In this document: positions 43,975 to 60,929 of the stretch, in pieces | Numbering within the stretch: the stretch's first letter is position 1 | How the letters are laid out: each line of letters starts with the position of its first letter | Origin: Hysterangium stoloniferum | Taxonomy: Eukaryota > Basidiomycota > Agaricomycetes > Hysterangiales > Hysterangiaceae | Reading direction: 5' to 3' | Length of the DNA: 64,000 nucleotides | Assembly: GCA_015178975.1 (NCBI GenBank) | Contig: WHVD01000057.1 | Location: forward strand, 1 to 64,000 | Notes under the pieces: generated by a model | The model's database searches: none | Seen by the model: the letters and a program-made list of their open reading frames with translations, nothing else | What the model was told of the DNA's origin: nothing | Program-made: the position numbers and the translations under genes

Positions 43975-46334
43975 TCATACACACATCCCGACAACCTCCT
44001 TCATGAGTTTCTGCACTTCGCTTTTCTTGACAACCTTCATCTTCGCTTCTAATGCGTCCTTTACACCCACAACTTCCATGAGTGATTCCAACTGGTTCCA
44101 GTACGGTGAAAGATGTAAGAGAAGAGCGAGAGACGCAGTGAGACGATGTACTATAAAGACCAAGTCAGACACCATTGAGAAGATCTTAGTTTTCAGAAAG
44201 AGGAAAGCACTCACCAACATCCTCATTCTCCTCCTTCCTCAGTGCTTCCACAACCGCACTAACAACCTCCACCTCCCAATCACCCTGTCCTTCTCCCTCT
44301 GCATTATCCGGCACATCGTCCCCCTTTCTCCCGTTCTTTACAGCCTCAACCAATGGTCGCTGTTGATGCGCCGCAATGTTAAACGCCAAACTTGCCGCGG
44401 CAGTTCGTACAGGTGCATCTGTGTGCAAAAGCGTCGGAACAAGGAGTGCAGTGAGACGTTCTCGAGGCGAGTTAGGGGATATGGGAGAGAGTATGTGCCG
44501 TGCCAGGATGGGATTGGCGAAGCAATTAGCTAGGAGACGGAGAGTCGTTAGAAGAAGGTTGCGGGGGCTGGGAGATGCAATGTCCAGCGCCGCAATGGCC
44601 TTCTTCAACAAAATTTCGACAATGTCTATTCCTGCGTCACCGGCGGCGGCCCAGGACGATATATGAGTGTCTAGTAAGCCAAGACGCCAAAAGTCAACTA
44701 GAGGGAATATTTCATGGGCAGGTAGGGCGTGCGCAAGTGTGACGGTTGAAGCGCTCCATTGGCGTAATAGGTCTGCAGATGGATGCATCGGTGAAGTGCA
44801 TGTAGGCGAGAATCGTGCGCGAAGGAAGGGTACAACTCGCTGTGTAAGGACGTTTTTGGCTTTTGAGCCGTCAAAGTCTTGAATGCTGACTGTGTCAATG
44901 AATGAGTTGAGTTTAGCCAGGGCAGCGTCCCAAGCGGGAGGTTGAGAGAAGAGGATAGGCTGGAGGGATATGGCTCGGATGGTAGGATAAGACTGAGTAG
45001 TATGAGGATGAGCTGAGAGATTTATACCAGTGAGTGACAATCCGACGTGTCGCGAGACAAGTACATACCAGGGAAGGCTTGAAAAAGAAGCAAATTAACT
45101 TGGGTTCTGAGCTCTCCAGCATCGGCTCCCTTCAACTCATCCATCTCCAACCGAGCTTTAGATGCCTTACAATACGGTAAAACAGGAGAAAAGGCATACC
45201 TTCTTGCCATCCAAATAGAACCAAAATGTCGGTGTCGCCCTCACGTCAAATCCTACCCCGCCCATACCTAAATCAACTTTCACAAACGCCACTTTACTCC
45301 CTGCGTTCGCTCTCGCCAATTCTTCAAACACAGGCTCTACCAATCTGCATGGTGGACATGTGGCAGAAGTGAAGAACACCGAGACACAGCGATGCGAAGC
45401 AACTATCGCATTAAGGGAGGCAGGGTTTGTCGCTATTTGGAGCGGTGCAGTAAGAGTAGATGTAGCTGGGGAAGGACGTCGAGGAGTAGGGGAAGGCGTT
45501 GGATATGCGTTAGATGAAGCTTGAGAAGCGACAGCTTGTAAAAGTGAGGCACCAAGATCCATTGTCGGTGCTTGACTGGGAGGAAGGGTGGATGGGGCTG
45601 CCGAGGGAGGTCGGTACATGTTGTCTATTGTTGGTCGAAGAGCTGATAGATTGTGATTGTAAGACAAAATGTATTATCAGAGTGGTAAATGATACACACC
45701 AGCACCAAAAGGAGTAGATAAAAACTCTTGTGGGAGATCTCAGGGTACGATGTTGGTTGGATATACACACCAAGTATAAACAACGTAATAACTATACCTT
45801 TTATCCATGAGGGTATCGAACCACCTGTGAGAAATCCAACACAATCATTTGTAAAGGAATTGCAGTTAAAATCTATATAGTCGTTCAGCACCATGCTTGT
45901 AATGATAGCGCTGTGTTACAGACCGAGGAGATGGTACTACTGAGACGATCAGATACTGACTCAAGTACAGAAAACGAAGAATTTACTTTATCGGCGGTAT
46001 AATGACCCCTAATTTCGTTTAAGTATTCCTCAAATGTTCCTTCGTCTATTGCAGTTTCTCCCATATCAACAACCTTCAATGGAGTTCCATGCTGCATATA
46101 ACAGCACACAATCGATAGAGTTAATGAGGACTGGCCCAGAATATGATAAAATCTACGTACATGGGATTTCCCCGGTAATGTAATGCTAATGCCCTGCCCA
46201 TAAAATATTTCCTTACCAAAAACAACGACAGAGGTATGCCAGATCCCATCGATCTGTCTCCCAGTCATTTGTAAAGAAAGTTGTCGAGCAAGGCCATTAG
46301 ATAGATCATACACGTATAGCTGAACTTGGGACAT
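43975..46334 (-). CDS. PPPDE peptidase - thioredoxin - PUL domain protein
   Basis: Minus-strand exons run from ATG at 46334. Exon 1 has the PPPDE (DeSI-type thiol peptidase) start VYDLSNGLARQLS and IDGIWHTSVVVFG with the catalytic His. Next come GTPLKVVDMGETAIDEGTFEEYL and FNCNSFTNDCVGFLTGGSIPSW with the catalytic Cys. A linker LRPTIDNMYRPP leads to a thioredoxin-like domain (FFTSATCPPCRLVEPVFEEL, CxxC, then VRATPTFWFYLDGKK). A helical PUL domain follows (AWDAALAKLNSFID, LPAHEIFPLVDFWRLGLLD, APVRTAAASLAFNIA). The last exon is 44170-43975. PPPDE enzymes remove SUMO or ubiquitin, and PUL domains bind Cdc48/p97, so a role in ubiquitin/SUMO turnover is inferred. Most splice joins fit; the one after HYTADK (about 45985) I could not resolve in frame. 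Confidence 0.85.
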
Positions 46335-46504
46335 GACTGTGTTTCACTGGGGGCGTGGTTTCTAAATCTATCAGAGTTAATATAGATTTCAGTGATAGTA
46401 CGCGTCCCACTTGCGCAAGCCTCAGGAAGTTCCCCGGCGATGACGCGGATGCGCGAGAGAGCTTATCTAATCCAGGCGTCTACTTGACACCATAAGTCAA
46501 CTCC

Positions 46505-47806
46505 ATGGAGGCACTGTTCTTCAACGTATGTTGATGTTATTCCCAAAGTCTAGATCTAATTGAAGCCTATAGGTCGATGCTGGATTTCTGGAAGGTGTGG
46601 TGAGAGGGTACAAGGCAGGGATATTGACACAAAATCAATATTCGAACTTGACACAATGCGACACCATTGAGGGTAAGTTGAGCCCATCCCTCTGTACTCC
46701 TTGTTTGTATTTATACATAAGACTGTAGATTTTCGTATGCAACTCTCATCTACAGATTATGGAAGCTTTCTAGCAAATGAACCACTTCCCCTTTCGACGT
46801 CGACCATTTCCGAAAAGGCAACCCAGATTCTCGTGGACCAATTTAATTATTTGCGGAGCAATTCGGTGCAGCCGTTGAGCAAGTTCTTAGACTACATGAC
46901 GTGAGTTGTGTTTACCAGTATGGCAATATGTTCGTGATTAGAACGCCCAACAATAGTTATGCGTATATGATTGACAATGTCATACTACTTATTACTGGGA
47001 CGCTACATGAGCGGGATACACATGAACTCCTAGAGCGATGCCACCCCCTTGGTATTTTTGACACCATGCCAGCATTATGCGTTGCGACAAACGTAGAAGA
47101 GCTGTATCAGAGTGTGCTTGTTGAAACCCCTCTAGGCATGTTCCACCCATTCTGGCTATAGCCTACATATTTAACAAGTGTTATAGCCCCGTATTTCCGT
47201 GATTGCATCTCTGCCTCGGACCTCGACGATCTCAACATTGAAATCATCCGGAATACACTTTATAAAGCTTACCTCGAGGACTTCTATCGCTTTTGCCTGT
47301 CTCTCAGTGGGCCGACAGCTGACAACATGGCGCGCATCCTGCAATTCGAAGCTGACCGTCGCACGATCAACATAACGATCAACTCCTTCAACACTGACCT
47401 CTCAAAGGAGCAACGTGCAAGATTATATCCCTCGATTGGCCGGCTATATCCCGAAGGTAACAATGCTCTCGCCAAAGCAGATGACATCGAACAAGCTCGT
47501 CTGGTGTGCGAAAATGTGCCAGAATACCGTGTTTTCTTCGACGCGTCTACGAACGGCCGTCACGGAAATGGTACGGGTGTTGAGGGCGACAGCGATGTGA
47601 CTGCCGTCGCATCTGCTTTAGAGGATCGCTTCTTCACGATGGAAGTACACTTGAACAAGCTCGCGTTCCTACAACAGTTTCAATATGGCGTTTTTTATAG
47701 CTACATAAAGTTGAAGGAACACGAGATTCGGAGTTTAACGTGGATAGCGGAGTGCATCGCTCAGGATGCCAGGGACAGGATCCAGGATTTTATACCCATA
47801 TTCTGA
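46505..47806 (+). CDS. VMA6: V-type H+-ATPase subunit d (V0 sector), 363 aa
   Basis: Five exons join in frame: 46505-46525, 46573-46672, 46729-46900, 46957-47135 and 47187-47806. The product begins [20 protein letters not shown] and has [50 protein letters not shown] and YLEDFY. It ends [20 protein letters not shown], all hallmarks of V-ATPase subunit d. This subunit caps the V0 membrane ring on the cytoplasmic side of vacuoles and couples it to the V1 motor. The 51-nt intron at 47136-47186 starts GC and ends AG, needed to keep LVETPLAPYFRD intact. Length fits the family (about 340-365). Confidence 0.95.
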
Positions 47807-48081
47807 TTGAGTAGCGTACCCAGCAGTTTACTTACTATATTTACTGTTATTTTGGATGCATCCTGGGTCTCAGGAACAACTATAATTAAATCAGGAAGTT
47901 GTTGTGGACGAGGCCGGCTGGAAAGAACTGGACAATTCAAACTTAGTAGCTTTCAAAGAACCCCAACCGTCTGTTCATAGAGCTCAGCCTATATTGCTGG
48001 TATATATTGTACATACAGTCTCCTGGCCAACATTTTGCTTGCCCAATAGGCGAGTTTTGAAGCCAACCTTCCCGACAATGG

Positions 48082-49753
48082 TTAAACCTTCGAGAGTTGG
48101 TTGGGGTCTGCAAGGGGACCTTGGTTTTGGTCGAAGAATACAGATGGTGCAGTAGTCAAGACCCCAATCGGACCATCTTCTGATTGAGATGTACTCATAG
48201 TCCTGACACTATCATATGTTGCAGAAACGCCTTGGAGATTTAGAACAAGCCGGGACGTCATTGTAGTCGACATGCATAGCGCCAGGCTACAAGAATTGAA
48301 AGCCAGGTAAATGCGGAAAGTCGTCAACAAATTTCAAGGACGTACCTGGCACCGGCAATTTTCATTTCCACAGGACTGAGCTGCAATAGAGTTAAAGGAT
48401 CTGAGTTTATAGCCATGAAATGTGATTAAAAGCAACTGTACGCACCAGATAATTGAGAGCGATTACTAGGTTAATACAGAAAATCACTGCATAATACATG
48501 ATTCCATCCCTCAGGATCACTTCAAAAAGCCTGAAAGATCGCGGACACTGAATCCAAAGCCCCCGTCACTAGAAAAAAAAAGGACTTACGTAAGTCTTTC
48601 CCGCACATCTTTTGAGAATCGTTGTAATTTGAAAAGGGTTGAACCAAATATGATCGTGTCAACGACGAGTGGAGACAGCCAAAATATGGCTATAAAAAGT
48701 GGGTCTACATACACCTCATAGAGCGAATCAAAGGACTTAACAAGCAAGGTTAGACGGAGCTACTACGCATTCTGAAAATTGGACTTGGTAAGTTCCACGA
48801 AGCGATACACTAATTGTATAAACGATTCTTGACTTTGTGCAAGTCTTGACAAACGCCTATTCACATCTACTCCAACGTCAGTTTTTCAAGAGTACGATGC
48901 ACAAATGGGAAAAAAAAGAGATCGCGTACCCTGGGTCAATACACAATGACAGATAAACTGGGTTGCAAGTAGTAGACCAAACGTGGCTGCGAGATACCTG
49001 TTGCCTTCGTAAAGCGCGATTGTCCGGATACTCATGACCACTATAAATGATAATATATAAGGCAAATAAAAATACAAAGATACTAATGTGTCACCTGCAA
49101 CGACTATAATTGATTAAAAGAAAATGTTTATACAATGCAGGAACGCAGGGAAAGTCTCACTGGTGGTCGCAATGACGGAAATGGCCACAGGTGCTGTAAC
49201 CAGAGTGTTGCACCTGACCTCAAAGTGAATACACACAGAAGACCTTGAAGCTAGGCATACTCACGAAACCTGTGCTCCAAGAGGATGTCACTTTTAAGTA
49301 GCTACACAGCGTTATGAAAACCTTACGTAGAGAGGCATTGTGGGAATTAATCCTAGATATATCCTATTACGTATGGATGGCAGCGACAATTTGGAATTCT
49401 TACCCATGAGAATAAATACCATTCCTAGAAGGGTACCATATCGCAGAACGAGAAAAAGGGCAGTATTAATTGTGAGTTTTCGTTGCCAGATCCGTTCCAA
49501 TTCTTGAGCAAACGTCAAGACTATGATAATGGGGAGGAGTAACAAGTCTCAGTAGCAAATTTTAGAAGAATAAAATTATAGTACCATGATCATAAACAAG
49601 GATTACCGCCGGGAATATAGTCATGTAATTGGTGATTCTCCTAATGAAATATTTGAGTATGAGGGAAAAGAAATCAATGGGTTGAGACGATACTTACAGA
49701 TACACAGGGTTTGAGGTAAATACGAGCGAGGGGGGAGAGGAACTTGTATCCAT
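48082..49753 (-). CDS. DUF6533-type multi-span membrane protein
   Basis: ATG at 49753 (minus) starts MDTSSSP. After a short intron come ITNYMTIFPAVILVYDH and, in the next exon, VLTFAQELERIW and LRYGTLLGMVFILM, the N-terminal DUF6533 signature. Downstream exons give hydrophobic helices (YLPYILSFIVVMSIRTIALY, LAATFGLLLATQFICH). The final exon has MTSRLVLNLQGVSAT and ends at 48082. Such seven-helix proteins are greatly expanded in Agaricomycetes; function unknown. The gene is cut into many small exons. I read domains but did not fix every splice site between about 48330 and 48890. Confidence 0.75.
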
Positions 49754-50490
49754 ACTATGCTACCGTACCTACTACTGGCATGGGCATAAGTGAATAATTC
49801 CCTGTGCCTGCTTTTAAGCCAGTGTGAAAGCGTAACCCTAGATGCCTTTTAGTCTTTTTTCGGAAAGGTCATCGACGAATTTTACATTAGGCGATATCGC
49901 CATTAGCCTTTGCGGTTTATCCGAGGGACAAGCTATCGTTAAAATTTCGCTTGGTTCTGCCACTCAACCAAGCCGAGCGAACGTGACCTACATATCATGT
50001 ATTGTAATAATAAGTATTCAATGGTTTGATCCAAATTGTTTTCAATTCATTTGAAACCCGCGGCTATCATAAAAGAGCACCCCACCGGTCTTTATCACAA
50101 TGTCTAAAATTTTCGAATGTGCACTGCCCCCTTCGACAGAGTCTTACTCGCTTGAAGTCCAATGGAAGTCATCCTAAATCATAATATTAACAATCTTTGT
50201 ATTTGCGCCGATTATAACGGAGAGTGAAACCATAAATTTGCTGAATTCAAATATAAAGTTTGACTTGATCGTCGGGTCAAAGAGTTTGATGTCTGGTCGT
50301 CACTGATGATTGACTCAGGGTCGATTAAGCCTTGCGAGAGTTACAAAATGTTTTTTGGGATTCTGGAAACTATGTATGAACAAGCCAATAGGAACAATTA
50401 CGCTTATTTACACAATAAACGAGAGTGTTTGATTATCGCTAGCACCGAACAGTAGTATTGCAACTTCGTCGCCAAGTAATGCTCCATACG
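49754..50490. other. Intergenic region, nothing recognised
   Basis: No coding signal, RNA gene or repeat boundary was identified between the divergent start of the DUF6533 gene and the end of the sugar transporter. Confidence 0.4.
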
Positions 50491-53400
50491 TCAAGCTGGC
50501 TCGGAACCCGATCCGATATATTTGCTTCTTATCCCAACACAGCGGAGGAGTTTAGTACCAGCTGGACTATCACGGATGCTTAAAAGTAGCAGGTAAACGA
50601 GCAAATTAACAGATTCCAAAAACAACAACTTACCTTTGAACAATGACACCTTCGGGGCTTTCGAACTGAGGAAAGTTTAGTTCATTGTATTGTATTGACT
50701 GTATGACACAGACTTACCAACTCCCCGACATGCTCCAATGCGACTCCCGAAGTCTCAGGCTGAAAATTTCCATGGTCAAGTGGACAACAATATACTATGC
50801 AAACGTCTCACCATGCAGAAGTAGACAAAGACGACCATAAGAATAAGACATACAGCGAATAGCAAAAACTTTGTAGTAATCTCAGTATGCAGAACAATAG
50901 CATCAAATGCATACTCACTGTCCCATATTTGATATCTGTCAACAATGTCGGCGTAATCTGACATAAGACTAGCGTTAACGGTATTATTCTGCATACAGCT
51001 GGAGTACACTCGCCTTGGCAATAACAAAGCTAAATAAGTTCCATGTCAATGTTTCAAACATTATTCTTTAAAACATATACTCACTTAAAAAGCCATTGAG
51101 TTGCGACTGCTAGTGATAGAGATAATGACCGTGTAGATGTTGGCGGTATTTCTCCCTAACAGAAGGCGGGATTGGGTCCAATCATTGCAGATAAACAGGA
51201 CGAGAAGCTCACCGCTAAAACCCTAACAGAAAGTTATGAGAACTATCTAGTACACTGTCCGGAGATCAATAAATATACACTCACCAAGGCGTGGCTCCCC
51301 ATCTTTCGGAGACGTCAATTTTACGACATCATATTCCACAAGTAGGCAATCACATACCCAAAGCTATAGAAGACCTTGCATAGTGATACAACAATTTAAT
51401 CACTGATACGTTGATAGTGCACACAAACCTACCACATAAAGGTAAACCTAACCGTATCACGTCACAATCGGTATGATGTCTACCTGTCAGAGTACTGTGT
51501 AGCACTTACCATCACAATAGCGACACTACAAAGTAGACCACATTAGTACCAAAAGCCATATCAAAATAGAACACTTACTAAGATGCAGGAATAATATCTG
51601 TCCCGGTATGTTTCGCCTGGTAAATTGCGATATAAAAGAACGCAAACGCTTGCCCAAGGCCGCCGTATATTAGACACTTTTTCCGGCCGGCCTGCTCAAT
51701 TGCAACCGCCAATGCTATTCCTGTGAATACGACCTATACGGCGTCAATGAACTGTCCTTGAATGTCACAGAAACCAAGATACCTTCACACATCCGTACTA
51801 CAAAAGGACTGCATTTAGAGAATAAAAATATATTTATGACTGACAGATACATACAATGCCAGTGGCTAGCAAGCCGGAATTCGTGCCTAGCACATACGAA
51901 ATTTGAGGCAGGCAACGAGCCTAAAATAAATAGAAGACGCCATACCACTAATGCCCAATTGGCTGAAAATTTGTGGCGCATAGTAATTGATAGAATTTGT
52001 TCCCGTCCATTGTTGCCCTAATACAATCATCAGCGTAATAGTCGGCCCAAGCGCAGTAAATACAAACAAAACATCAGAATTGTTCCGAGAATAGACCGAT
52101 AAAATATGATGCGTCCAGAAAACATCAACTTGACCTGATACGCGATATGAGAAAGATGCCGACGAATTGATGTGAATATATATCACTTGTTCTGTAACTT
52201 TGAGCTTGGGCCTTCCCTCGAAGTCCCCTTTTATATCGTCGATTTGGTCTTTTACAACTGGATGCTGGGGAGGAAGACCCCTGAGGCGAGCCACGACGGC
52301 AGTAGCCTCGTCATAACGCTTAAGAATTTGTCGTCAATGACACCGCTTTCTCTAAGAAAACTTTACCCACGCCGCGTTCACATAGCCACCTGGGTGACTC
52401 TTTCTGGAAAAGCATTCCAAGAGTGAAGAGGCCTCCTGGTATCAGCTGGCATCTTAATATCCCACTTAGATATTTCTCCAACAATTGATAATGAAATTGG
52501 TTTACCCAAATCCAACGCGCCACATCTATATCAAACAGGTCAGCATACATATGATGAGCCATTGTGAGGGTAGTTACGGCTGGATTGAGGTGTGGTTTAA
52601 TGTGTAATGACTAGATACGACTTAAGTGGATGGGTCGGTGCAGTTATTTATATGGTTCTCACAGCACCATAGTTGACGAAGTAAGATAACATTATTCCGG
52701 CTGGAACGTCATTACGTTGAGATACGGCAGAGCTGGGTAGAAAAAGGCTACGCACTGACGTTAAATAGCTGCATCATTCTTTAAGGTGTCAAGATTAAAA
52801 GCAGTGTCGACCACTAGATGTATATGTTCCACCCACCCTGTCATACGACCTCTGATAGCTTTAGGACTGGATTCGGAGATGTACGCAGGGACGATCTGAC
52901 AATGATGTGAGTGCTTTCAGAAGAAATGAGCATATGACGAACAGCAGAGTTCATTCCGACACCCCAGCCACCAATAATACGTCCAACATATAAGGGCGCA
53001 AGACTCGTCGAATTAATTCCAGAACAAACTTGTATTATAGAACCGACAAAGAAAATAAAAACCGAGATCAATAAAGCAGGCTTTCGCCCCAATCTTTCGG
53101 ACAAAAATCCACTGCTGAGAGCTCCAAAAAAGCAGCCAGCTACATAATACAGAACGCATGAGCCGATCTACTCTTTTGATATTTTGAATGTGATTAGGAA
53201 TCACCCTGCAGAACAGAAACAATGTTTCCGCTAAGGGAAGCTAGTTCGCCAGCATTCTGGCCCTGATCCAATCCAAAGGAATGTTTGAATGAATCCATTC
53301 TGGGTCAGTTTATCAAAATCTGAAACATGAATGCAATCACGAGGAGCATACGAAAGAATACCTCCGATCAGACCCGTGTCCTTGAAAGTATGTCTAGGTC

Positions 53401-53616
53401 AATGCATCTAGTTAACAAAGCACGACGCACCCAGCCAAATAACATGCCACCAAAAGCTGCAGATGCAGCCATAAGATACACCCGCCGATTTGTGACTAGA
53501 TCTTCTTTCATCGCCTCGAAACTAAACCGCGCTCGTGCCTGTCGTGGCTGAGGCAGCTCGAAAGAAGTGTCATCTTGGTCATCTTGGTGAGCATCCGTGG
53601 ATTTGTTGATAGACAT
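50491..53616 (-). CDS. MFS sugar transporter (SP family), many introns
   Basis: The minus-strand product starts about 53616 (MSINKSTDAHQDDQ) or 53679. It shows NRRVYLMAASAAFGGMLFGW (helix 1), SERLGRKPALLISVFIFFVG (signature loop), VGRIIGGWGVGMNSAV, SPKAIRGRM, QLIPGGLFTLGMLFQKESPRW (helix 6 and PESPRW motif), QQWTGTNSINYYAPQIF (helix 7 sugar-binding motif), AVAIEQAGRKK, and CLILMVVFVYFCMPETSG near 50800-50710. The last piece is spliced at 50816 to give the conserved PET motif. The final exons encode LEHVGELFESPEGVIVQ, and the stop is at 50491. This order defines a 12-helix SP-family proton/sugar symporter. Exons between 51050 and 51720 are tiny and hard to place, so some damage cannot be excluded. 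Confidence 0.8.
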
Positions 53617-54186
53617 CGTAGTAGGACCAAGAAGGGCTTCAAGGGAACTCGTGGATCCATCAGCTACTTGCCGCCGCATTTTATATATATTTAACAAAAG
53701 GCGCCAACACATGAACTACATCAAATTAACACTAGAGTGTGACTTGAGACTCAATTGCATGGCAAAACAGCGAAGAAATTCCGATCTGTTGTTGAGATGC
53801 TCACTAGTCCTTGCAAGATTGGAATTTCGCTGGCAAATGGGATGATAAGTACGTCGGTAACGTCAGTAATGTCACACGGACTGAGTGATCAGATAGGTGA
53901 CCCAATCAGACTATCTTCTCACAAATGAAATCGTGAAGGGGAGTCATTGGAAAAGGAAGGATTATTTGAAAACATTTTAAGTGGTTATGTATCATTTCAG
54001 ACTCGTGACCAGCCGCTACAGGAATACTTATTCAACGGGTCCGGCACGAGAGGACAGGGCCGCGGCCCCGGCCGCCGGAGCTTTTTCTCAAACATTCTAT
54101 GGGGACTTCTAAGGAAAAAAAAAAATGCCCATGAGCAAACTCGAAAATATTACAAAATCTACAAACAGTAAGTAGGAGTACCCAAC
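53617..54186. other. Intergenic region between the transporter and the CLYBL-like gene
   Basis: Probable upstream sequence of the transporter (53617 to about 53900). The rest has no recognised gene. A poly-A run lies at 54115-54124, and GC-rich palindromic sequence (CCGCGGCCCCGGCCGCCGG) near 54059-54078. Confidence 0.4.
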
Positions 54187-55734
54187 CTATGTTGAAGGGA
54201 TCGGGAGCCCTGCAGCCTTTGCAAGACGGATCGTCGCCTCCGCTTGCTTCAACATTGGAGCATCGATCATCTCCTTCCCTCCCTTACCGTCACCCAGATC
54301 AAGGCCGAAGGCACCTTTCGATTCAGCGTGTGAAACCTCCATCTGTCGGAGTATCTTAGCCGCACGTTCGATTTCTTCATACATGATTAACGCCACTTTC
54401 AATAGTTAATTTCCAGACTTGGCTTACCTTTTTCAGTGGGAACGAACGTACTTTGGATAATTGGGACCTGGTCAGGGTGGATTGCTTGCTAGAATCACCA
54501 ATTTTGGTCAGCCGTTCAATCAACGATCATGAAAGGAGAGGTTAATCAAAACCTTGCCATTAAAACCTAGTCGACGTCCTTCTTCACATTCACCCCTTAA
54601 CACTTCCTCGTTCTTGTAGTTCACACATACCTGGAGCAGTCATAGATAAGTCGAAGATGATGGTCGAAAAAGTCTTCAACTTCCCATATCAATTGCTTGG
54701 AGCTGAAATGCTTTTGCTGCTAAGGCGATCTTTGATCTGGTATATAATAGTTCCTCTCTACTAGACGTTCGGATGATAGAGGTATCTGCACAAACTTGGA
54801 ATCGAAGTATCAGCTTCACAAGATCCCTCGTTAAATAAACATTTTAACTTACAATCTTCCGCTGCGAACTGTGTTTTCGCAGATTTATTAAACAAATAAA
54901 AAAGGCCGACATATGACGTACTAGAAGTGCACAAATATTTGCAACGCCATCTCGGGATTTCCAGCCAGCGATTTCCCCCACCGACCACAGTGCTCTGGCG
55001 CTTTCAATGGAAGCGACGAGCTTAATGGGATCTCTCGGAGGACGACTGCTCGAACGTTGGGATATACTTTGAGATACTTTGTCTAGATCCTCAGGGGAGT
55101 GAATCTTGGGAAGGACGAGCATCGTGACTGAGGGGATCAAAAGCTTGGGAAATGGACCAGAGATGTGAACATGAGTCGGGGGACTCAAGTTTGACGCCAG
55201 GAAATACGTACTATAGCAGCGATGTCATCCTGAAAAAATGGCGTTTCGATGCTATTTACCCTAACAGATATCCTCTCAGACGTTGGTAAATTCGCCGGAT
55301 GGGAGTTGTTCTATTAATGCCACGACAATGAATCAATAGTTTATAATGTTATAAAATATACACCAAAAAATTACATTGACCTACGCTAAGAAAATTGACC
55401 AAATTGTTCCTGGCAAATTCCTTTTGTGATGGAGCTACACTGTCCTCAAGGTCATAAATCAGGGTATCGCTCTTGTTGGTGAGCGATTTCTCAAGCATGC
55501 GAGTGGAGGAAGACGGAACTTAAATGGAATTCATAAATGCTGTACTACAGCTAAAGTGTGTACGCCACCATATAAGTAAGCCCTTCGCGGCCTTATTGAA
55601 TCATTGATCTCGGACTTCTTGGTGCTGTACAATGACCTTCGCAGGTTATACGACTTTATGAAGCAAGCGTTACTTGAAATCGATGCTCGTAATAGTGTAT
55701 TCGAGGTGATTATGCGGATGGGCTGCAAAAGCAT
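54187..55734 (-). CDS. Citrate lyase beta-like protein (HpcH/HpaI, CLYBL-type), mitochondrial
   Basis: ATG at 55734 (minus) gives MLLQPIRIITSNTLLRAS, an Arg/Ser-rich leader compatible with mitochondrial import. RPRRAYLYG, MLEKSLTNKSDTLIYDLEDS (metal-binding Glu/Asp), VLPKIHSP, IKLVASIESARAL (catalytic-region Glu) and RSKIALAAKAFQLQAID then follow. The tail ends MIDAPMLKQAEATIRLAKAAGLPIPST at 54187. This is the order of the HpcH/HpaI aldolase family. The animal CLYBL enzyme cleaves citramalyl-CoA in mitochondria, and a similar lyase role is inferred. At least six introns interrupt it; not all joins were checked. Confidence 0.85.
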
Positions 55735-55941
55735 ATTGTTCGGCGGCAGTATTTCAATAACTCGAAGTGGGCGTGATTATCCCCAGAATACCTTGAAGCC
55801 AGTCCATCGGTCTGGCCCTCCCAAGTAATTGAGCGTCTGTCGGAGTTTCCAAAACGGAAAGTAAACTTGCCGTTACCTAAGTAGACTGCTTTACATCGAA
55901 TACGCCGGGCCCTTCACGATCTACACGGTGTTATCGTTACA

Positions 55942-59864
<3,923 letters not shown>

Positions 59865-60028
59865 GAAAAATTTTGCATTGCTATACACTCAATCCTGCTA
59901 TGTATTCCTACATTGTTACAGTCTCACTGGCGAGTTGTACCTCAATCTCAAGCCTGAATCTCTACTTTATTCTTGCTGTGATGTATTATTAGGATGGTGG
60001 AACGATCTGGTAGAGGTTGAGTGACGTA

Positions 60029-60500
60029 CTAGAAAGCTACATAATCTTTGATGTTTGCCGCAGCATCGAAGGGGTGTGGGTAATACCTGATCGTATGGGA
60101 AGAGTCAAATGGGGTTACGTGGGGAATCATATAGTGTATACCAAGCAACATCAGTGACCTTCTTGCCGTCAACTTCGAGGTTGAAATAATGCGCAGTTCT
60201 ATACCGCATGGTTACTCAAGTCATTCAGACTGTAAGACACTCACAGACCCTTTCCAAGGGCACTCCGTCCTAAAACCACTGTTAGCATGATATACATCAT
60301 TATCCAGCAATGTAACACACGTCGTTGGGGAGTCTCTTTTCAAATCGCTCGAAATGACATCAGGTGGGAAATAATGGTTGTTCTCAATTACAATAGTTTT
60401 GTCAGATCTGTTCGACGACCGTTAGCGCTATGTTTTGAGTGTTTATTTGAAAGAACAGTTACTCTGCAAGCACTGCGCCGTTGAAGAGCACTTTCACCAT
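60029..60500 (-). CDS. DUF427 domain protein, small
   Basis: Four minus-strand exons are inferred. MVKVLFNGAVLAE starts at 60500; SDKTIVIENNHYFPPDVI and LLDNDVYHANS follow. TECPWKG is joined across a GTCTGT..ATAG intron to TAHYFNLEVDGKKVTDVAW, and the last exon ends YYPHPFDAAANIKDYVAF at 60029. The Cys-Pro-Trp-Lys-Gly-Thr-Ala..Tyr-Phe pattern and the ending are hallmarks of DUF427, a small beta-rich family common in fungi and bacteria. The biochemical role is unknown. The product is about 93 residues, close to the family norm. Confidence 0.85.
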
Positions 60501-60929
60501 TGTGTTAGTCGCTGACTGAGTCTTCAGCCACAAGCTGTGTCGTTAACAGCAGATTCTGAATCAGCATGACGGCATAGGCATAATCATAACTTCAGCCTGA
60601 GACCTATATAATATGATCGAGACGATTGGTTGGACCTCATGCTACATTTCTTTGAGAAGATGAGTCTCGTATCAGGCAAGGAAGACCTTATGTAGAGTGT
60701 GCAATACGTTTTTATTGTTTACGCTCAACGAAGGGAAAAAAAACAAATGAATGATTCCTGAGTTTACTCTATTAAAATCTCTATATCAGTCGTCCCCGAC
60801 CTCCTCGTATCCATCCTCTTTATAACTCATAGCATCTCTATCCAGACTCATAACACGGGCATATTCCAAAAAAAGGCTACACGCATCTCAAGATAAGCCT
60901 AAAAAAACGCTTTCACATCAAAGGTTCCT
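60501..60929. other. Intergenic region, nothing recognised
   Basis: Lies between the start of the DUF427 gene and the end of the GT90 gene. No gene or repeat was identified. Confidence 0.4.
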
